From Arthrobacter cryoconiti (GTDB lineage: Bacteria > Actinomycetota > Actinomycetes > Actinomycetales > Micrococcaceae), in contig NZ_JAJJBU010000003.1 of the NCBI RefSeq assembly GCF_020905375.1, forward strand, positions 496,001-560,000: a stretch of 64,000 bases of DNA, in the 5' to 3' direction. The notes beneath the pieces are model-generated. The model made no database searches and had not been told where the DNA came from. It saw only the letters and a program-made list of their open reading frames with translations. Of this stretch, positions 8,208 through 16,663 are shown in pieces. Both the position numbers and the translations under genes were made by a program. Position 1 is the stretch's first letter, and every line of letters starts with the position of its first letter.

Positions 8208-8579
8208 ATGGGTAATTCTGCCCATGCAAGTGAAGAGAGTCTGGACGTTGATTATATTCAAGTCCAAGCGTCGCAGGAGTTCGCAGACCTCAAGAAAAGC
8301 CACCGTAGCTTCGTCTTTCCGGTCGCCGTCGGATTTCTACTGTGGTATTTCGCGTATGTGCTTTTAGCTGCCTATGCCCACGATTTTATGTCCATCAAGG
8401 TCTGGGGCTCTATCAATATTGGCTTAGTCATGGGCTTGCTCCAATTTGTCACCACCTTCGGCATCACCACCTGGTATGTCACCTACGCCAACAACAAGCT
8501 CGATCCGAAGGCGGCGAAAATCCGTACCCGCCTCGAGGCGCAGATCGCAGCCACCAACGCCGTCCAGGAAGAGGTCTAA
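8208..8579 (+). CDS. DUF485 membrane protein
   Basis: A 123-residue protein with two hydrophobic segments (FPVAVGFLLWYFAYVLLAAY and INIGLVMGLLQFVTTFGITT) in the DUF485 layout. These proteins sit just before acetate-type SSS symporters in many bacteria (yjcH-actP arrangement) and are thought to assist them. The SD is AAGGAGG at 8197-8203. ATGs at 8205 and 8208 are adjacent, and 8208 gives the better spacing. The symporter follows after three bases, clearly as one operon. The N terminus is acidic and soluble; the C-terminal tail is charged and helical. Confidence 0.88.
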   Translation: MGNSAHASEESLDVDYIQVQASQEFADLKKSHRSFVFPVAVGFLLWYFAYVLLAAYAHDFMSIKVWGSINIGLVMGLLQFVTTFGITTWYVTYANNKLDPKAAKIRTRLEAQIAATNAVQEEV

Positions 8580-8582
8580 ACC

Positions 8583-10232
8583 GTGAGCCGTTCTTCTCTC
8601 TTCACCCAGATCGCCCCCTTGCAGTCATTAGGCGAACAGACCAAGGAGACATCGTGGATCAACATTTTGATCTTCGTGCTCTTTGTCGGCGTCACCATGG
8701 TGGTCGTCTTCCGTGCCAGCCGCAACAATAAGACTGCTGCAGACTACTATGCGGCCGGGCGTTCCTTCTCCGGCGGGCAAAATGGCACAGCGATCGCTGG
8801 AGACTACCTCTCAGCTGCCTCCTTCCTCGGCATCACCGGTGCCATCGCCATCAATGGCTACGATGGCTTCCTCTACTCCATCGGCTTCCTGGTTGCATGG
8901 CTAGTGGCCCTGCTGCTCGTGGCTGAACTGCTGCGTAACACCGGTAAGTTCACGATGGCGGATGTGCTCTCCTTCCGACTCAAGCAGCGCCCGGTCCGTA
9001 TTGCCGCTGCCACCACCACGTTGGTAGTATGCTTCTTCTACCTCTTGGCCCAGATGGCCGGCGCGGGTGGACTTGTCTCGCTGCTCCTGGGTTTGGACAA
9101 TGGCAATAAGGCTGGCCAGGCGGTCGTGATCGCCGTCGTCGGCGTACTCATGATTGTCTACGTACTGATCGGTGGCATGAAGGGCACCACCTGGGTACAG
9201 ATCATCAAGGCCTGTCTGTTGATTGTTGGAGCGGCCATCATGACCGTGATGGTTCTTGCCATGAACGGGTTCAACCTGAGCACGTTGATGGACGCGGCAG
9301 TGCAGACGTCCATCAATGAAGGTGGGGCCGGTGCGGCACTGCTGAACCCAGGCGCCCAATACGGAAAAGCTCCGCTGGACTTCATCTCCTTGGCTCTTGC
9401 CCTGGTCCTTGGAACGGCGGCGCTACCTCACGTGCTCATGCGTTTCTACACTGTTCCCACAGCCAAAGAAGCCCGCAAATCAGTGGTCTGGGCGATCTGG
9501 CTCATTGGTATCTTCTATATCTTCACCCTAGTTCTTGGCTACGGTGCGGGTGCGTTGATCGGCAAGAAGGAAATTTTGGCGGCACCCGGTGGCGTCAACG
9601 CTGCCGCCCCGCTGCTGGCATTCGTGGTGGGAGGGCCCATCCTGCTCGGCTTTATCTCGGCCGTGGCCTTCGCTACCATCCTGGCTGTTGTTGCCGGGCT
9701 GACCATCACCGCCGCTGCGTCCTTTGCGCATGACATCTACTCCAACGTGATCGTCAAGGGCGAGCCTAAGCCTGAAATGGAAGTCAAGGTTGCCAGGCGC
9801 ACTGTGGTCGTGATCGGTGTAGTCGCCATCGCCGGTGGCATCTTGGCCAATGGGCAGAACATCGCCTTCCTCGTGGCATTGGCGTTCGCGATCGCTGCCT
9901 CGGCGAATTTGCCCACCATTGTTTTCTCGCTGTTTTGGAAGAAGTTCACTACTCAAGGTGCCTTGTGGAGCATGTACGGTGGCCTCGCCGCTGCGATTGT
10001 CCTCATCGCGTTTTCCCCGGTGGTCTCTGGAAGTCCGAAGGCGATGATCCCCGGTGCCAGTTTCGACTTCTTCCCGCTGGCCAACCCCGGAATCATCTCG
10101 ATCCCGTTGGCATTCTTCCTCGGTTGGTTGGGCACGGTACTGGATAAGAACACCGAAAACCCGCGCATTCAAGCGGAAATGGATGTCCGTTCCCTCACGG
10201 GTGTCGGAGCTGAGAGGGCGGTCGAGCACTAA
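8583..10232 (+). CDS. actP: Acetate-type cation symporter
   Basis: A 549-residue SSS-family transporter that takes up acetate or a related short monocarboxylate with sodium. Landmarks are YYAAGRSFSGGQNGTAIAGD, YLSAASFLGITGAIA, GGMKGTTWVQIIKAC and PHVLMRFYTVPTAKEARKS, all typical of ActP. About 13 membrane segments are visible. The start is GTG at 8583. It is co-transcribed with the DUF485 gene and ends at a strong terminator. The related symporter at 4061-5560 is shorter and more diverged, so the two operons probably differ in affinity or substrate. Candidate LytTR and CRP sites lie upstream of the operon. Confidence 0.9.
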   Translation: MSRSSLFTQIAPLQSLGEQTKETSWINILIFVLFVGVTMVVVFRASRNNKTAADYYAAGRSFSGGQNGTAIAGDYLSAASFLGITGAIAINGYDGFLYSIGFLVAWLVALLLVAELLRNTGKFTMADVLSFRLKQRPVRIAAATTTLVVCFFYLLAQMAGAGGLVSLLLGLDNGNKAGQAVVIAVVGVLMIVYVLIGGMKGTTWVQIIKACLLIVGAAIMTVMVLAMNGFNLSTLMDAAVQTSINEGGAGAALLNPGAQYGKAPLDFISLALALVLGTAALPHVLMRFYTVPTAKEARKSVVWAIWLIGIFYIFTLVLGYGAGALIGKKEILAAPGGVNAAAPLLAFVVGGPILLGFISAVAFATILAVVAGLTITAAASFAHDIYSNVIVKGEPKPEMEVKVARRTVVVIGVVAIAGGILANGQNIAFLVALAFAIAASANLPTIVFSLFWKKFTTQGALWSMYGGLAAAIVLIAFSPVVSGSPKAMIPGASFDFFPLANPGIISIPLAFFLGWLGTVLDKNTENPRIQAEMDVRSLTGVGAERAVEH

Positions 10233-10257
10233 AACACGCTCTCAGTGCCTGTAGAAA

Positions 10258-10301
10258 GGCCCCTACTAGTCCTCCTTGGATGAGGTCTAGTAGGGGTCTT
10301 C
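10258..10301 (+). terminator. Terminator after the actP operon
   Basis: A perfect 10-bp stem (CCCCTACTAG at 10260-10269 with CTAGTAGGGG at 10287-10296) is followed by TCTTCCT. It ends the plus-strand symporter operon. The next gene is on the minus strand and converges on it. Confidence 0.85.
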
Positions 10302-10357
10302 CTACGTCTACCAGCAGCGCTTGTTGAGGGGCCGGGGCTGTAGCGCTTGCTGTGTTG

Positions 10358-10669
10358 CTAAGCCTCTAATGACTCTTGTCGATCAGGGCACTGCCGCATC
10401 CAATGCACGAGTTTCTCGACGTCCGCTGGAATGGATTCGTCCGTGAAATGTAGTTTGAAGCGCTTTTCTCCGTCTTGGAGAAGTACCTCATAGAGTTGTG
10501 CATCTGGCCGCCGCTGGGCTGCGGCGGGTGGCTCGATGGAGCGTAACTGTGCGCGGTCCACTTCCGCAGCCAACGCTTGCGCTTGCGCCACAGGAAGGAT
10601 TGTGGAATCTACGGCTATGACGGACACCACTCCGGCGAAACCCCCGCCGATCCGGACCGTCAGTTTCAC
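10358..10669 (-). CDS. Emfourin-like protease inhibitor
   Basis: A 103-residue protein starting at a GTG that overlaps the protease stop (GTGA at 10666-10669). It opens with KLTVRIGGGFAGVVS, the pattern of emfourins (protealysin-associated inhibitors, typically of about 110 residues with a K-x-x-x-R-x-G-G-F-A-G start), and later has LYEVLLQDGEKRFKLHFTDE. It has no signal peptide. Emfourins bind and block the M4 protease encoded beside them, and this pair has exactly that arrangement. The longer frame to 10837 lies inside the protease gene and is not used. Confidence 0.82.
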   Translation of the reverse strand: MKLTVRIGGGFAGVVSVIAVDSTILPVAQAQALAAEVDRAQLRSIEPPAAAQRRPDAQLYEVLLQDGEKRFKLHFTDESIPADVEKLVHWMRQCPDRQESLEA

Positions 10670-11736
10670 GACAAAACACCCACGCTCTTCCACGCGCTTT
10701 CCACCGCGTGTGCTTCGGCAGAGCCAAAAAGTGTGCTCGCCATGTCCACAGTGGCTGTCGCAGCGTCGTCGAATTGTGAGTTTGCGTGCAGTTGTGTGGT
10801 GAGGGTTCGGTACCAGATCTTCCCAGCCTTTTCCCACGCATTTCCTCCGAGTGCAGTGGCAGCGAGGTAGAAGGCATGGTTGGGGATTCCAGAATTTATA
10901 TGGACGCCGCCGTTGTCGTTACGGGGGTCGTTGTCGTCAGGTAATTCAACGTAGTCGGCCATCGTGGCTGGTTGGTGGTCACCGGAGTAGGCCGTTCCCG
11001 GAGCTTTCAGTGAACGCAGTGCCTTGCCTAAAGACGGAACCAGGACACCCTCGCCGATCAGCCAGTCGGCGTCTTGTGCGGACTGTTTGAGTGTGTACTG
11101 CTTCACGAGGGAGCCGAAGACATCCGAGAATGATTCGTTCAGGGCGCCGGACTGTTTGCTATAGGCCAGACCTGCCGTGAACTCTGTGATCCCGTGAGTG
11201 AGTTCATGGCCGATCACATCCAGTGCGTGCGTCAGTCCGCCGATTTGGAAGATTTGTCCGCTGCCGTCACCGTAGACCATCTGCGTGCCATCCCAGAAGG
11301 CGTTGTCATAGGCCACGCCGTAGTGGACGCTGGAGACCAACTCCATATTGGCGTTGTCCAAGGAATTGCGGCCCATGACTTTTTTGTAGAAATCGTAGGT
11401 TTCGGAACTGCCGTCATACGCTTCGTTGACCGCTACATCCGAGCTGGGTGGCTCACCCCACCCGCGCATGCGTACGCCCGGCAGAAAAGTGCGGCCTTTC
11501 GTTTGGTTATCATAGACGGTCAGCCGTCTGGTGGAGGAAATGTTGAATCCCAGAGCCTGACCGGTGGGAAGGTGGAACTGGCGTGTCATTTTGCCCATGA
11601 CGGCGCGTTGCTGCCGGAATGCAGCAGAGGTTGCCAGTGCTCGCAAGGCAGCTTCCTTCTGGGCTGACGTTCCGTCAAGTGCCAGCCGCGCCAGCAGATC
11701 TGGCGGGGCAATGCTGCAGTGATGGTTGGCAATCAT
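10666..11736 (-). CDS. Thermolysin-like M4 metalloprotease (protealysin type)
   Basis: A 356-residue zinc protease. HELTH gives two zinc ligands and the catalytic Glu; GALNESFSD supplies the third ligand and the conserved Asp; NGGVHINSGIPNHAFY holds the catalytic His. The ATG at 11736 follows GAGGTAGAGACA and starts MIANHHCSIAPPDLL, the PPxLL motif of the short protealysin propeptide (about 1-50). There is no signal peptide, as in protealysins, which leave the cell by an unknown route or act inside. It is start-stop coupled to the emfourin-like gene. The cognate inhibitor suggests that activity must be restrained in the cytoplasm. Confidence 0.92.
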   Translation of the reverse strand: MIANHHCSIAPPDLLARLALDGTSAQKEAALRALATSAAFRQQRAVMGKMTRQFHLPTGQALGFNISSTRRLTVYDNQTKGRTFLPGVRMRGWGEPPSSDVAVNEAYDGSSETYDFYKKVMGRNSLDNANMELVSSVHYGVAYDNAFWDGTQMVYGDGSGQIFQIGGLTHALDVIGHELTHGITEFTAGLAYSKQSGALNESFSDVFGSLVKQYTLKQSAQDADWLIGEGVLVPSLGKALRSLKAPGTAYSGDHQPATMADYVELPDDNDPRNDNGGVHINSGIPNHAFYLAATALGGNAWEKAGKIWYRTLTTQLHANSQFDDAATATVDMASTLFGSAEAHAVESAWKSVGVLS

Positions 11737-11886
11737 TGTCTCTACCTCATGATTCCTCGCGAGTGGCTGCCTCCACGCTACGCCGGTGCTCCGACTCGCG
11801 AAAGGGTAGGAATCGTTGATTTCGAACTTTCGGCTCTGTTGGGCCAATTTAGGATCCGGAGCCACGGTGCCAAGAAATTTTCGTCG

Positions 11887-12351
11887 CTACACTCTCCGCT
11901 TGAGCAGGGGTGTGAAACGGAACGGGACTAGCTCGTTCATGGCTAAAGATGTGTCGGTGCGCTCCACGCCGTCGCAGGCTAGAATTTTTCCGTTGATTCG
12001 GAACAGATCTTCGGCTCCGGTCGAGACCACCCTGACCAGCAAGTCAGCCCGTCCACTGAGTCCGTGAGCCTCCACCACCTCGGGGATGTCTGCTAGCAAA
12101 CCGGCAAGCGCGAGTAGTTTTTGCTGCTGGACGTGGACGGAGATGAAAGCCGTCAACGGGTAGCCCAGGGCCGCGGCGCTGATGCGGTGGTCAAAGCCTA
12201 AGAACGCGTGCCGCTTCTCCAGCGAGGAGATCCTGGCTTGCACGGTGTTCCTGGAGAGACCAAGCTGTGCCGCCATGGCCACGACGGTTTGTTTGGGGTC
12301 GTTGACCATGGCGAGGAGAATGCGAGCGTCGGTTCCATCTAAACTAGGCAT
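11887..12351 (-). CDS. Lrp/AsnC-family regulator
   Basis: A 154-residue regulator, the usual Lrp/AsnC size. An N-terminal HTH (SLDGTDARILLAM; VVAMAAQLGLSRNTVQARI) is followed by a RAM/AsnC ligand-binding domain (YPLTAFISVHV; GRADLLVRV). The frame is open to 12510, but ATG 12351 gives the standard start. GCTAAT at 12361-12366 (read on the minus strand) could be a -10 for a nearly leaderless message. The neighbour transcribed away from it is the branched-chain 2-oxoacid dehydrogenase operon. Lrp-family proteins commonly sense amino acids and control this step, so control of that operon is a reasonable inference. Confidence 0.88.
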   Translation of the reverse strand: MPSLDGTDARILLAMVNDPKQTVVAMAAQLGLSRNTVQARISSLEKRHAFLGFDHRISAAALGYPLTAFISVHVQQQKLLALAGLLADIPEVVEAHGLSGRADLLVRVVSTGAEDLFRINGKILACDGVERTDTSLAMNELVPFRFTPLLKRRV

Positions 12352-12380
12352 AATGCGCATATTAGCACGGGTTGTTCCGA

Positions 12381-12412
12381 TGATTTTTAGCAAAATGATC
12401 AATTTTTTTAGT
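12381..12412. promoter_or_regulatory. AT-rich Lrp-type intergenic site
   Basis: An AT-rich stretch centred on TGATCA (12396-12401) is flanked by AAAA and ATTTTTTT arms, in a gap that is otherwise GC-rich. Lrp-family operators are typically degenerate, AT-rich palindromes of this type. It sits between the divergent regulator and dehydrogenase genes. Confidence 0.4.
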
Positions 12413-12434
12413 GCATATTGCGCCGTTTGCCCTC

Positions 12435-12450
12435 TGTGAGTACTGTCACA
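12435..12450. promoter_or_regulatory. Perfect CRP/GlxR consensus before bkdA
   Basis: TGTGAGTACTGTCACA matches TGTGA-N6-TCACA at every fixed position and extends by one more paired base on each side (C...G). It lies about 140 bases upstream of bkdA in the shared regulatory gap with the Lrp gene, a placement compatible with activation or with repression of either gene. Confidence 0.75.
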
Positions 12451-12587
12451 GATAAGGGTTGCAATGAGGCCGCCCTGCCGGTCGCGAACACTATTCGCTG
12501 ACGGCCACACGAGCGCGCATCAACCCGATGTATTTGCTCTTTGTTGCGGTGCGTGCGCCCGTAGCAAGCATTAGGAGGCGAACTGTC

Positions 12588-13724
12588 GTGCTGGATGAAC
12601 AAGCTGACCCCGGGGCCCTGAATCAAACGGGAATCCACCAGCTCATTTCCCCCGACGGCCACGCCGTTGTGGATGAAGAGCTTTCACCTTTTGTCGAGGA
12701 CGTTGACGATGCCGCGATCCTTGGTCTTTACTCCGATATGGTGGCCATCCGCCGGATAGATTCTGAAGCAACCGCTCTCCAGCGCCAAGGTCAATTGGCA
12801 CTGTGGCCACCGATGCTAGGACAGGAAGCATCGCAGGTTGGCTCCTTGAGGGCTTTGGCCGTCGAGGACTTCATCTTTCCGACCTACCGAGAAAATGGCG
12901 TTGCCTACCTCCGGGGCGCGAGCCTGGCAGGGATCATGAGCACGTGGCGCGGCAGTGCCAACACTGGGTGGGACCCTCATGCGATCAATCTGGCAACCCC
13001 GCAGATCATTATCGGTGCGCAGACCCTTCACGCCACCGGCTATGCCATGGGGTTGGTTCTGGAAGGCAAGGACGACGTGTCCATTGCCTACCTAGGCGAT
13101 GGTGCCACCAGTCAGGGTGACGTCCATGAATCAATGGTGTTTGCGGCCAGCTTCCAGGCGCCTGTCATTTTCTTCTGCCAGAACAATCACTGGGCGATCT
13201 CGGAGCCCGTAGGATTGCAGGCCCATGCGCCCATCGCCGGCCGGGCCCCGGGTTATGGCATTCCTGGCATGCGTGTTGACGGCAACGACGTCCTTGCCGT
13301 CCTGGCAGCTACACGTTGGGCCGTGGCCCGCGCACGCAGCGGCGGTGGCCCCAGCTTCATCGAAGCCGTCACGTACCGCATGGGCGCCCACACGACGGCG
13401 GATGACCCCACCCGCTACCGTGGTGTGACTGAGCTTGAGGAATGGGGCGCAAAAGACCCGATCGCTCGAGTCAAGGCGCTCTTACAGAGCCGTGGACTCC
13501 TTGACGCCGATGGTGAAGCTGCCGTGACGGCGCGGGCCAATGCCGTGGCAGCTGAGTTAAGAGAAGGCACCATCACCATGGGTGACCCTGCCCCCATGAG
13601 CGTCTTTGAAAACGTTTATACCGAAGAACATGCCATTCTGGACCGCCAAAGAGAGCACTACGGGCGTTACTTGGCAGGATTCACGCCCGCTGACGGAACC
13701 AAGCTGGAAGGGAGCCTGTCATGA
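12588..13724 (+). CDS. bkdA: Branched-chain 2-oxoacid dehydrogenase E1 alpha
   Basis: The thiamine-diphosphate alpha subunit of the complex that decarboxylates branched-chain 2-oxoacids to acyl-CoAs. The 378-residue protein shows ALWPPMLGQEASQVG, the ThDP/Mg motif AYLGDGATSQGDVHE, and MGAHTTADDPTRYR, the phosphorylation-loop region. The GTG at 12588 has AGGAGG at 12573-12578. Pyruvate dehydrogenase E1 alpha is the alternative. The branched-chain assignment rests on the Lrp neighbour and the downstream leucine-degradation genes, an order shared with M. tuberculosis bkdABC. Its stop overlaps the E1 beta start (ATGA). Confidence 0.88.
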   Translation: MLDEQADPGALNQTGIHQLISPDGHAVVDEELSPFVEDVDDAAILGLYSDMVAIRRIDSEATALQRQGQLALWPPMLGQEASQVGSLRALAVEDFIFPTYRENGVAYLRGASLAGIMSTWRGSANTGWDPHAINLATPQIIIGAQTLHATGYAMGLVLEGKDDVSIAYLGDGATSQGDVHESMVFAASFQAPVIFFCQNNHWAISEPVGLQAHAPIAGRAPGYGIPGMRVDGNDVLAVLAATRWAVARARSGGGPSFIEAVTYRMGAHTTADDPTRYRGVTELEEWGAKDPIARVKALLQSRGLLDADGEAAVTARANAVAAELREGTITMGDPAPMSVFENVYTEEHAILDRQREHYGRYLAGFTPADGTKLEGSLS

Positions 13725-14725
13725 GTAAGCTGACACTCACGCAAGCCATCAACGCCGGGCTGCGCAAGTCCATGGAAGAGGACCCGAAAGTCATCTTGAT
13801 GGGTGAGGACATTGGCACCCTCGGTGGAGTCTTCCGCGTCACTGACGGGCTGATGAAAGACTTTGGCTCGCACCGCGTCATTGATACCCCGTTGGCCGAA
13901 TCCGCCATCATCGGGACCGCGGTGGGTCTGGCCTATCGCGGTTTCCGGCCGGTTTGCGAGATACAGTTCGATGGCTTCATTTACCCCGCCTTCGACCAGA
14001 TTGTTTCGCAGGTGGCGAAGCTGCACATGCGCACCCACGGACAGGTGCGCATGCCGCTGACCATCCGAGTCCCGTTCGGCGGCGGCATTGGCTCCCCAGA
14101 ACATCACTCCGAATCACCTGAGGGATACTTTGTCCATACCTCAGGGCTGCGCGTCATCAGCGTTTCCAACCCACAGGACGCATACACCATGCTCCGCCAG
14201 GCCATCAAATGCGATGACCCGGTTCTGTTCTTTGAGCCCAAGCGCCGCTACCACACCAAGGGTGAGGTTGATTTGGACGCTGATCTTTCACGTGCACCGG
14301 CCATGGGCGCCTCCCGGGTTGTCAGTGCCGGCACCGACGTCACTTTGGTGACCTATGGACCGTTGGTGCCAACGGCACTTGATGCAGCCCGCGCCGCCGC
14401 CGACGAAGGCATCAGCATAGAGGTCATCGACCTACGGTCCCTCTCACCTCTTGACTACGGACCGATCGAGGAATCGGTTCGCCGCACCGGACGTCTGGTC
14501 GTCACTCATGAGGCGTCACAAACTTTGGGCCTCGGGGCGGAGATTGTTGCCGGGATCACCGAGCGCTGCTTCAATTACTTGGAGGCAGCACCGGTACGGG
14601 TAACCGGATTCGATATCCCTTACCCGCCCTCAAAGCTGGAAAAGCATCACCTCCCCGACCTTGACCGCATGCTCGACGGCGTGGACCGCGTCCTCGGCCG
14701 TCCCAACTCCGCTTCCGGGCTTTAA
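13721..14725 (+). CDS. bkdB: Branched-chain 2-oxoacid dehydrogenase E1 beta
   Basis: The beta half of the E1 heterotetramer, 334 residues. Landmarks are LMGEDIGTLGGVFRVTDGL near the N terminus, FRPVCEIQFDGFIYPAFDQI, and HHSESPEGYFVHTSGLRVIS, followed by the C-terminal transketolase domain (VIDLRSLSPLDYGPIEESV; VTHEASQTLGLGAEI). The ATG at 13721 overlaps the E1 alpha stop, giving equimolar coupled synthesis. The E2 gene follows after a few bases. No E3 (lipoamide dehydrogenase) gene is in the window; it is probably shared with other complexes elsewhere. Confidence 0.92.
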   Translation: MSKLTLTQAINAGLRKSMEEDPKVILMGEDIGTLGGVFRVTDGLMKDFGSHRVIDTPLAESAIIGTAVGLAYRGFRPVCEIQFDGFIYPAFDQIVSQVAKLHMRTHGQVRMPLTIRVPFGGGIGSPEHHSESPEGYFVHTSGLRVISVSNPQDAYTMLRQAIKCDDPVLFFEPKRRYHTKGEVDLDADLSRAPAMGASRVVSAGTDVTLVTYGPLVPTALDAARAAADEGISIEVIDLRSLSPLDYGPIEESVRRTGRLVVTHEASQTLGLGAEIVAGITERCFNYLEAAPVRVTGFDIPYPPSKLEKHHLPDLDRMLDGVDRVLGRPNSASGL

Positions 14726-14733
14726 GGATGACA

Positions 14734-16164
14734 ATGATCCAGGAATTTAGGCTTCCCGACCTTGGCGAGGGGCTGACCGAGTCGGAAATCGTCAGCTGGC
14801 ACGTGGCCGTCGGAGACACGGTGGAACTCAACCAGGTCATCGGTGAGGTGGAAACCGCCAAGGCCGTCGTCGAGCTCCCATCGCCCTACGCCGGTGTGGT
14901 AACAGCGATCGCCCACGAACCCGGCACAGTGGTGGAGGTAGGCGTTGTCATCATTGCCTTCGAAGTGCCTGGCGAAGACGCTCCGGCACTCGGGCGTGGC
15001 AAGTCAGCGGCGGGCGCCACCAGTTCCTCGGCGCCCGAGGCGGAGTCGGCAGCTGCTGAGGCGGTGCAGCAGCGTGTCCCAACCTTGGTCGGGTACGGTG
15101 CGGACCCGGAGTCATCAAAGCGACCCGCTCGGAGAGCGCGCTCCTTTGATGCACCCGCTACTGACGCAGCTGCTAGGACGACTCCGTCCGTAGCTTCCGC
15201 CCCTGTGGTAGCAGCGCCTGTGGTGGCAGCACCGGAGGTGCCTGCGCAGGTGCAGGGAGACCGCCCTCGATCCACACCACCAGTGCGCAAGCTGGCCCGG
15301 GACCTCGGCATAGATTTGTTTGATGTGACTGGGACGGGGGAGTCGGGTGTGATCACACGCGGGGATGTCCTGTCCTTTTCTGGCGAAAATGATGCAGCGG
15401 CGCTCGCCGTGCCGTCATCGTCAACCGGCGCATCCGGTCCCCAATCATCTGATCGGATGAAGGAACGGGAAGTTCGGACCCCCATCAAGGGCGTTCGGAA
15501 GTTTATGGCAGCGGCCATGGTCGATAGTGCCTTTACCGCCCCACACGTCACTGAATTCTTGAGTGTTGATGTCACCGCTGGCATGGAGTTCTTGGCTAGA
15601 CTGCGGGATTCCAGGGCCTTTGCTGACGTCAAACTGACTCCTCTCACGCTTGCGGCTAAGGCTGTGTGCGTAGGAATTGCCCGGCAGCCATCGCTTAATT
15701 CCCACTGGGACGCTGCGAACAACGAAATTGTGACGATGAGCTACGTCAACCTTGGTATTGCCGCAGCTACGCCCCGCGGGCTCGTCGTCCCCAACGTCAA
15801 GGACGCACAGGATCTGGGCCTGCATGGCTTGGCGGAGGAGATCGGCCAGTTGGCAGTCACGGCACGGGCCGGGAAGACACCGCCTGCGGACCTCGCTGGT
15901 GGAACGTTCTCCATCACCAATATCGGTGTGTTTGGCATTGACGCAGGTACCCCGATCCTCAACCCGGGCGAGGCTGGCATCTTGGCGCTGGGTGCCGTGC
16001 GCACCATGCCGTGGGAACATCAGGGTGGGATTGCCTTACGGCAGATAATGACACTGAGTTTGTCCTTCGATCACCGGCTCGTGGATGGAGCGCAGGGTAG
16101 CCGCTTCCTGGCCGACGTCGGCGCCATCATGGCAGATCCGGCCATGGCATTGGCTCTGTCTTAG
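14734..16164 (+). CDS. bkdC: Dihydrolipoamide acyltransferase E2
   Basis: The core of the 2-oxoacid dehydrogenase complex; transfers the acyl group from lipoate to CoA. Domain order: one lipoyl domain (about 1-80; lipoylated Lys in GEVETAKAVVEL), an Ala/Pro-rich linker, a peripheral-subunit-binding domain (STPPVRKLARDLGIDLFDV), a second linker, and the acyltransferase core from about 235 with FDHRLVDGAQGSRFL holding the catalytic His. ATG 14734 is preferred to 14728 because AAGG then lies 6 bases upstream. It is the last gene of the bkd operon; no clear terminator follows. Confidence 0.92.
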   Translation: MIQEFRLPDLGEGLTESEIVSWHVAVGDTVELNQVIGEVETAKAVVELPSPYAGVVTAIAHEPGTVVEVGVVIIAFEVPGEDAPALGRGKSAAGATSSSAPEAESAAAEAVQQRVPTLVGYGADPESSKRPARRARSFDAPATDAAARTTPSVASAPVVAAPVVAAPEVPAQVQGDRPRSTPPVRKLARDLGIDLFDVTGTGESGVITRGDVLSFSGENDAAALAVPSSSTGASGPQSSDRMKEREVRTPIKGVRKFMAAAMVDSAFTAPHVTEFLSVDVTAGMEFLARLRDSRAFADVKLTPLTLAAKAVCVGIARQPSLNSHWDAANNEIVTMSYVNLGIAAATPRGLVVPNVKDAQDLGLHGLAEEIGQLAVTARAGKTPPADLAGGTFSITNIGVFGIDAGTPILNPGEAGILALGAVRTMPWEHQGGIALRQIMTLSLSFDHRLVDGAQGSRFLADVGAIMADPAMALALS

Positions 16165-16235
16165 GCGACAAGCCACTGGCGAGGTGAAGCTGTTCCGGAC
16201 CGAGTGTGCTTTCAATGCGCAGCGCGTTCTTTGAG

Positions 16236-16241
16236 TAGGCT
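16236..16241 (+). promoter_or_regulatory. Possible -10 element of a leaderless message
   Basis: TAGGCT lies 8 bases before the ATG at 16250 and no SD is present, so transcription would start at or next to the start codon. The same hexamer sits 7 bases before dapB. Confidence 0.35.
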
Positions 16242-16249
16242 TTGTTGGC

Positions 16250-16663
16250 ATGAGGGTCCTTCTGGGTAGGGTGTCCAAGGCGTCCGCCGCGACATTACTG
16301 GTTTTGTCGGGGCTGTTCCTGGTTCTTGGGGCCATAGAAGCAGCCCGCTATGCCGGGCTCCTGCACACAGTGCAGGAGCCCGATGCCGCAATAGCCGTGG
16401 TAGGCATGCTCATGGTATTTGGCTTGGGAATGGCGGCCTTTTTCTGCGCTCTGGCGGCCTTGGAGTCGTTGCGCAGAGCCAATCACTGGTTTGCCGTTTT
16501 ACTCATTGCCGGCTGGCTGCTGGCACGGTTTCCCGCGGGCCTGGTCCTTGGCTCACTTCCGCAAGGCTTTCGTGTGCTGGACGGCGTTTTTACAATGCTG
16601 ATGCTGCTTGGGATTGGGGTCGGCGTGTTTGCCTTGGTAGTAGGTCCCCGGCTAAGAAGCTAG
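16250..16663 (+). CDS. Unknown four-segment membrane protein
   Basis: A 137-residue protein with four hydrophobic segments (about 11-32, 45-68, 78-97 and 107-132) and short charged loops. I do not recognise the family. Hydrophobic pattern and codon use look like a real gene. There is no SD; a TAGGCT -10 candidate 8 bases upstream suggests a leaderless message. Its first loop codons contain a perfect 13-bp inverted repeat (16354-16382). It lies between the bkd operon and the convergent TetR gene, which it overlaps by 12 bases at the 3' end. Confidence 0.55.
   Translation: MRVLLGRVSKASAATLLVLSGLFLVLGAIEAARYAGLLHTVQEPDAAIAVVGMLMVFGLGMAAFFCALAALESLRRANHWFAVLLIAGWLLARFPAGLVLGSLPQGFRVLDGVFTMLMLLGIGVGVFALVVGPRLRS
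16354..16382. repeat. Perfect 13-bp inverted repeat inside a gene
   Basis: CGGGCTCCTGCAC (16354-16366) and GTGCAGGAGCCCG (16370-16382) are exact reverse complements around ACA. No T-tract follows, so it is not a typical intrinsic terminator. Confidence 0.9.
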
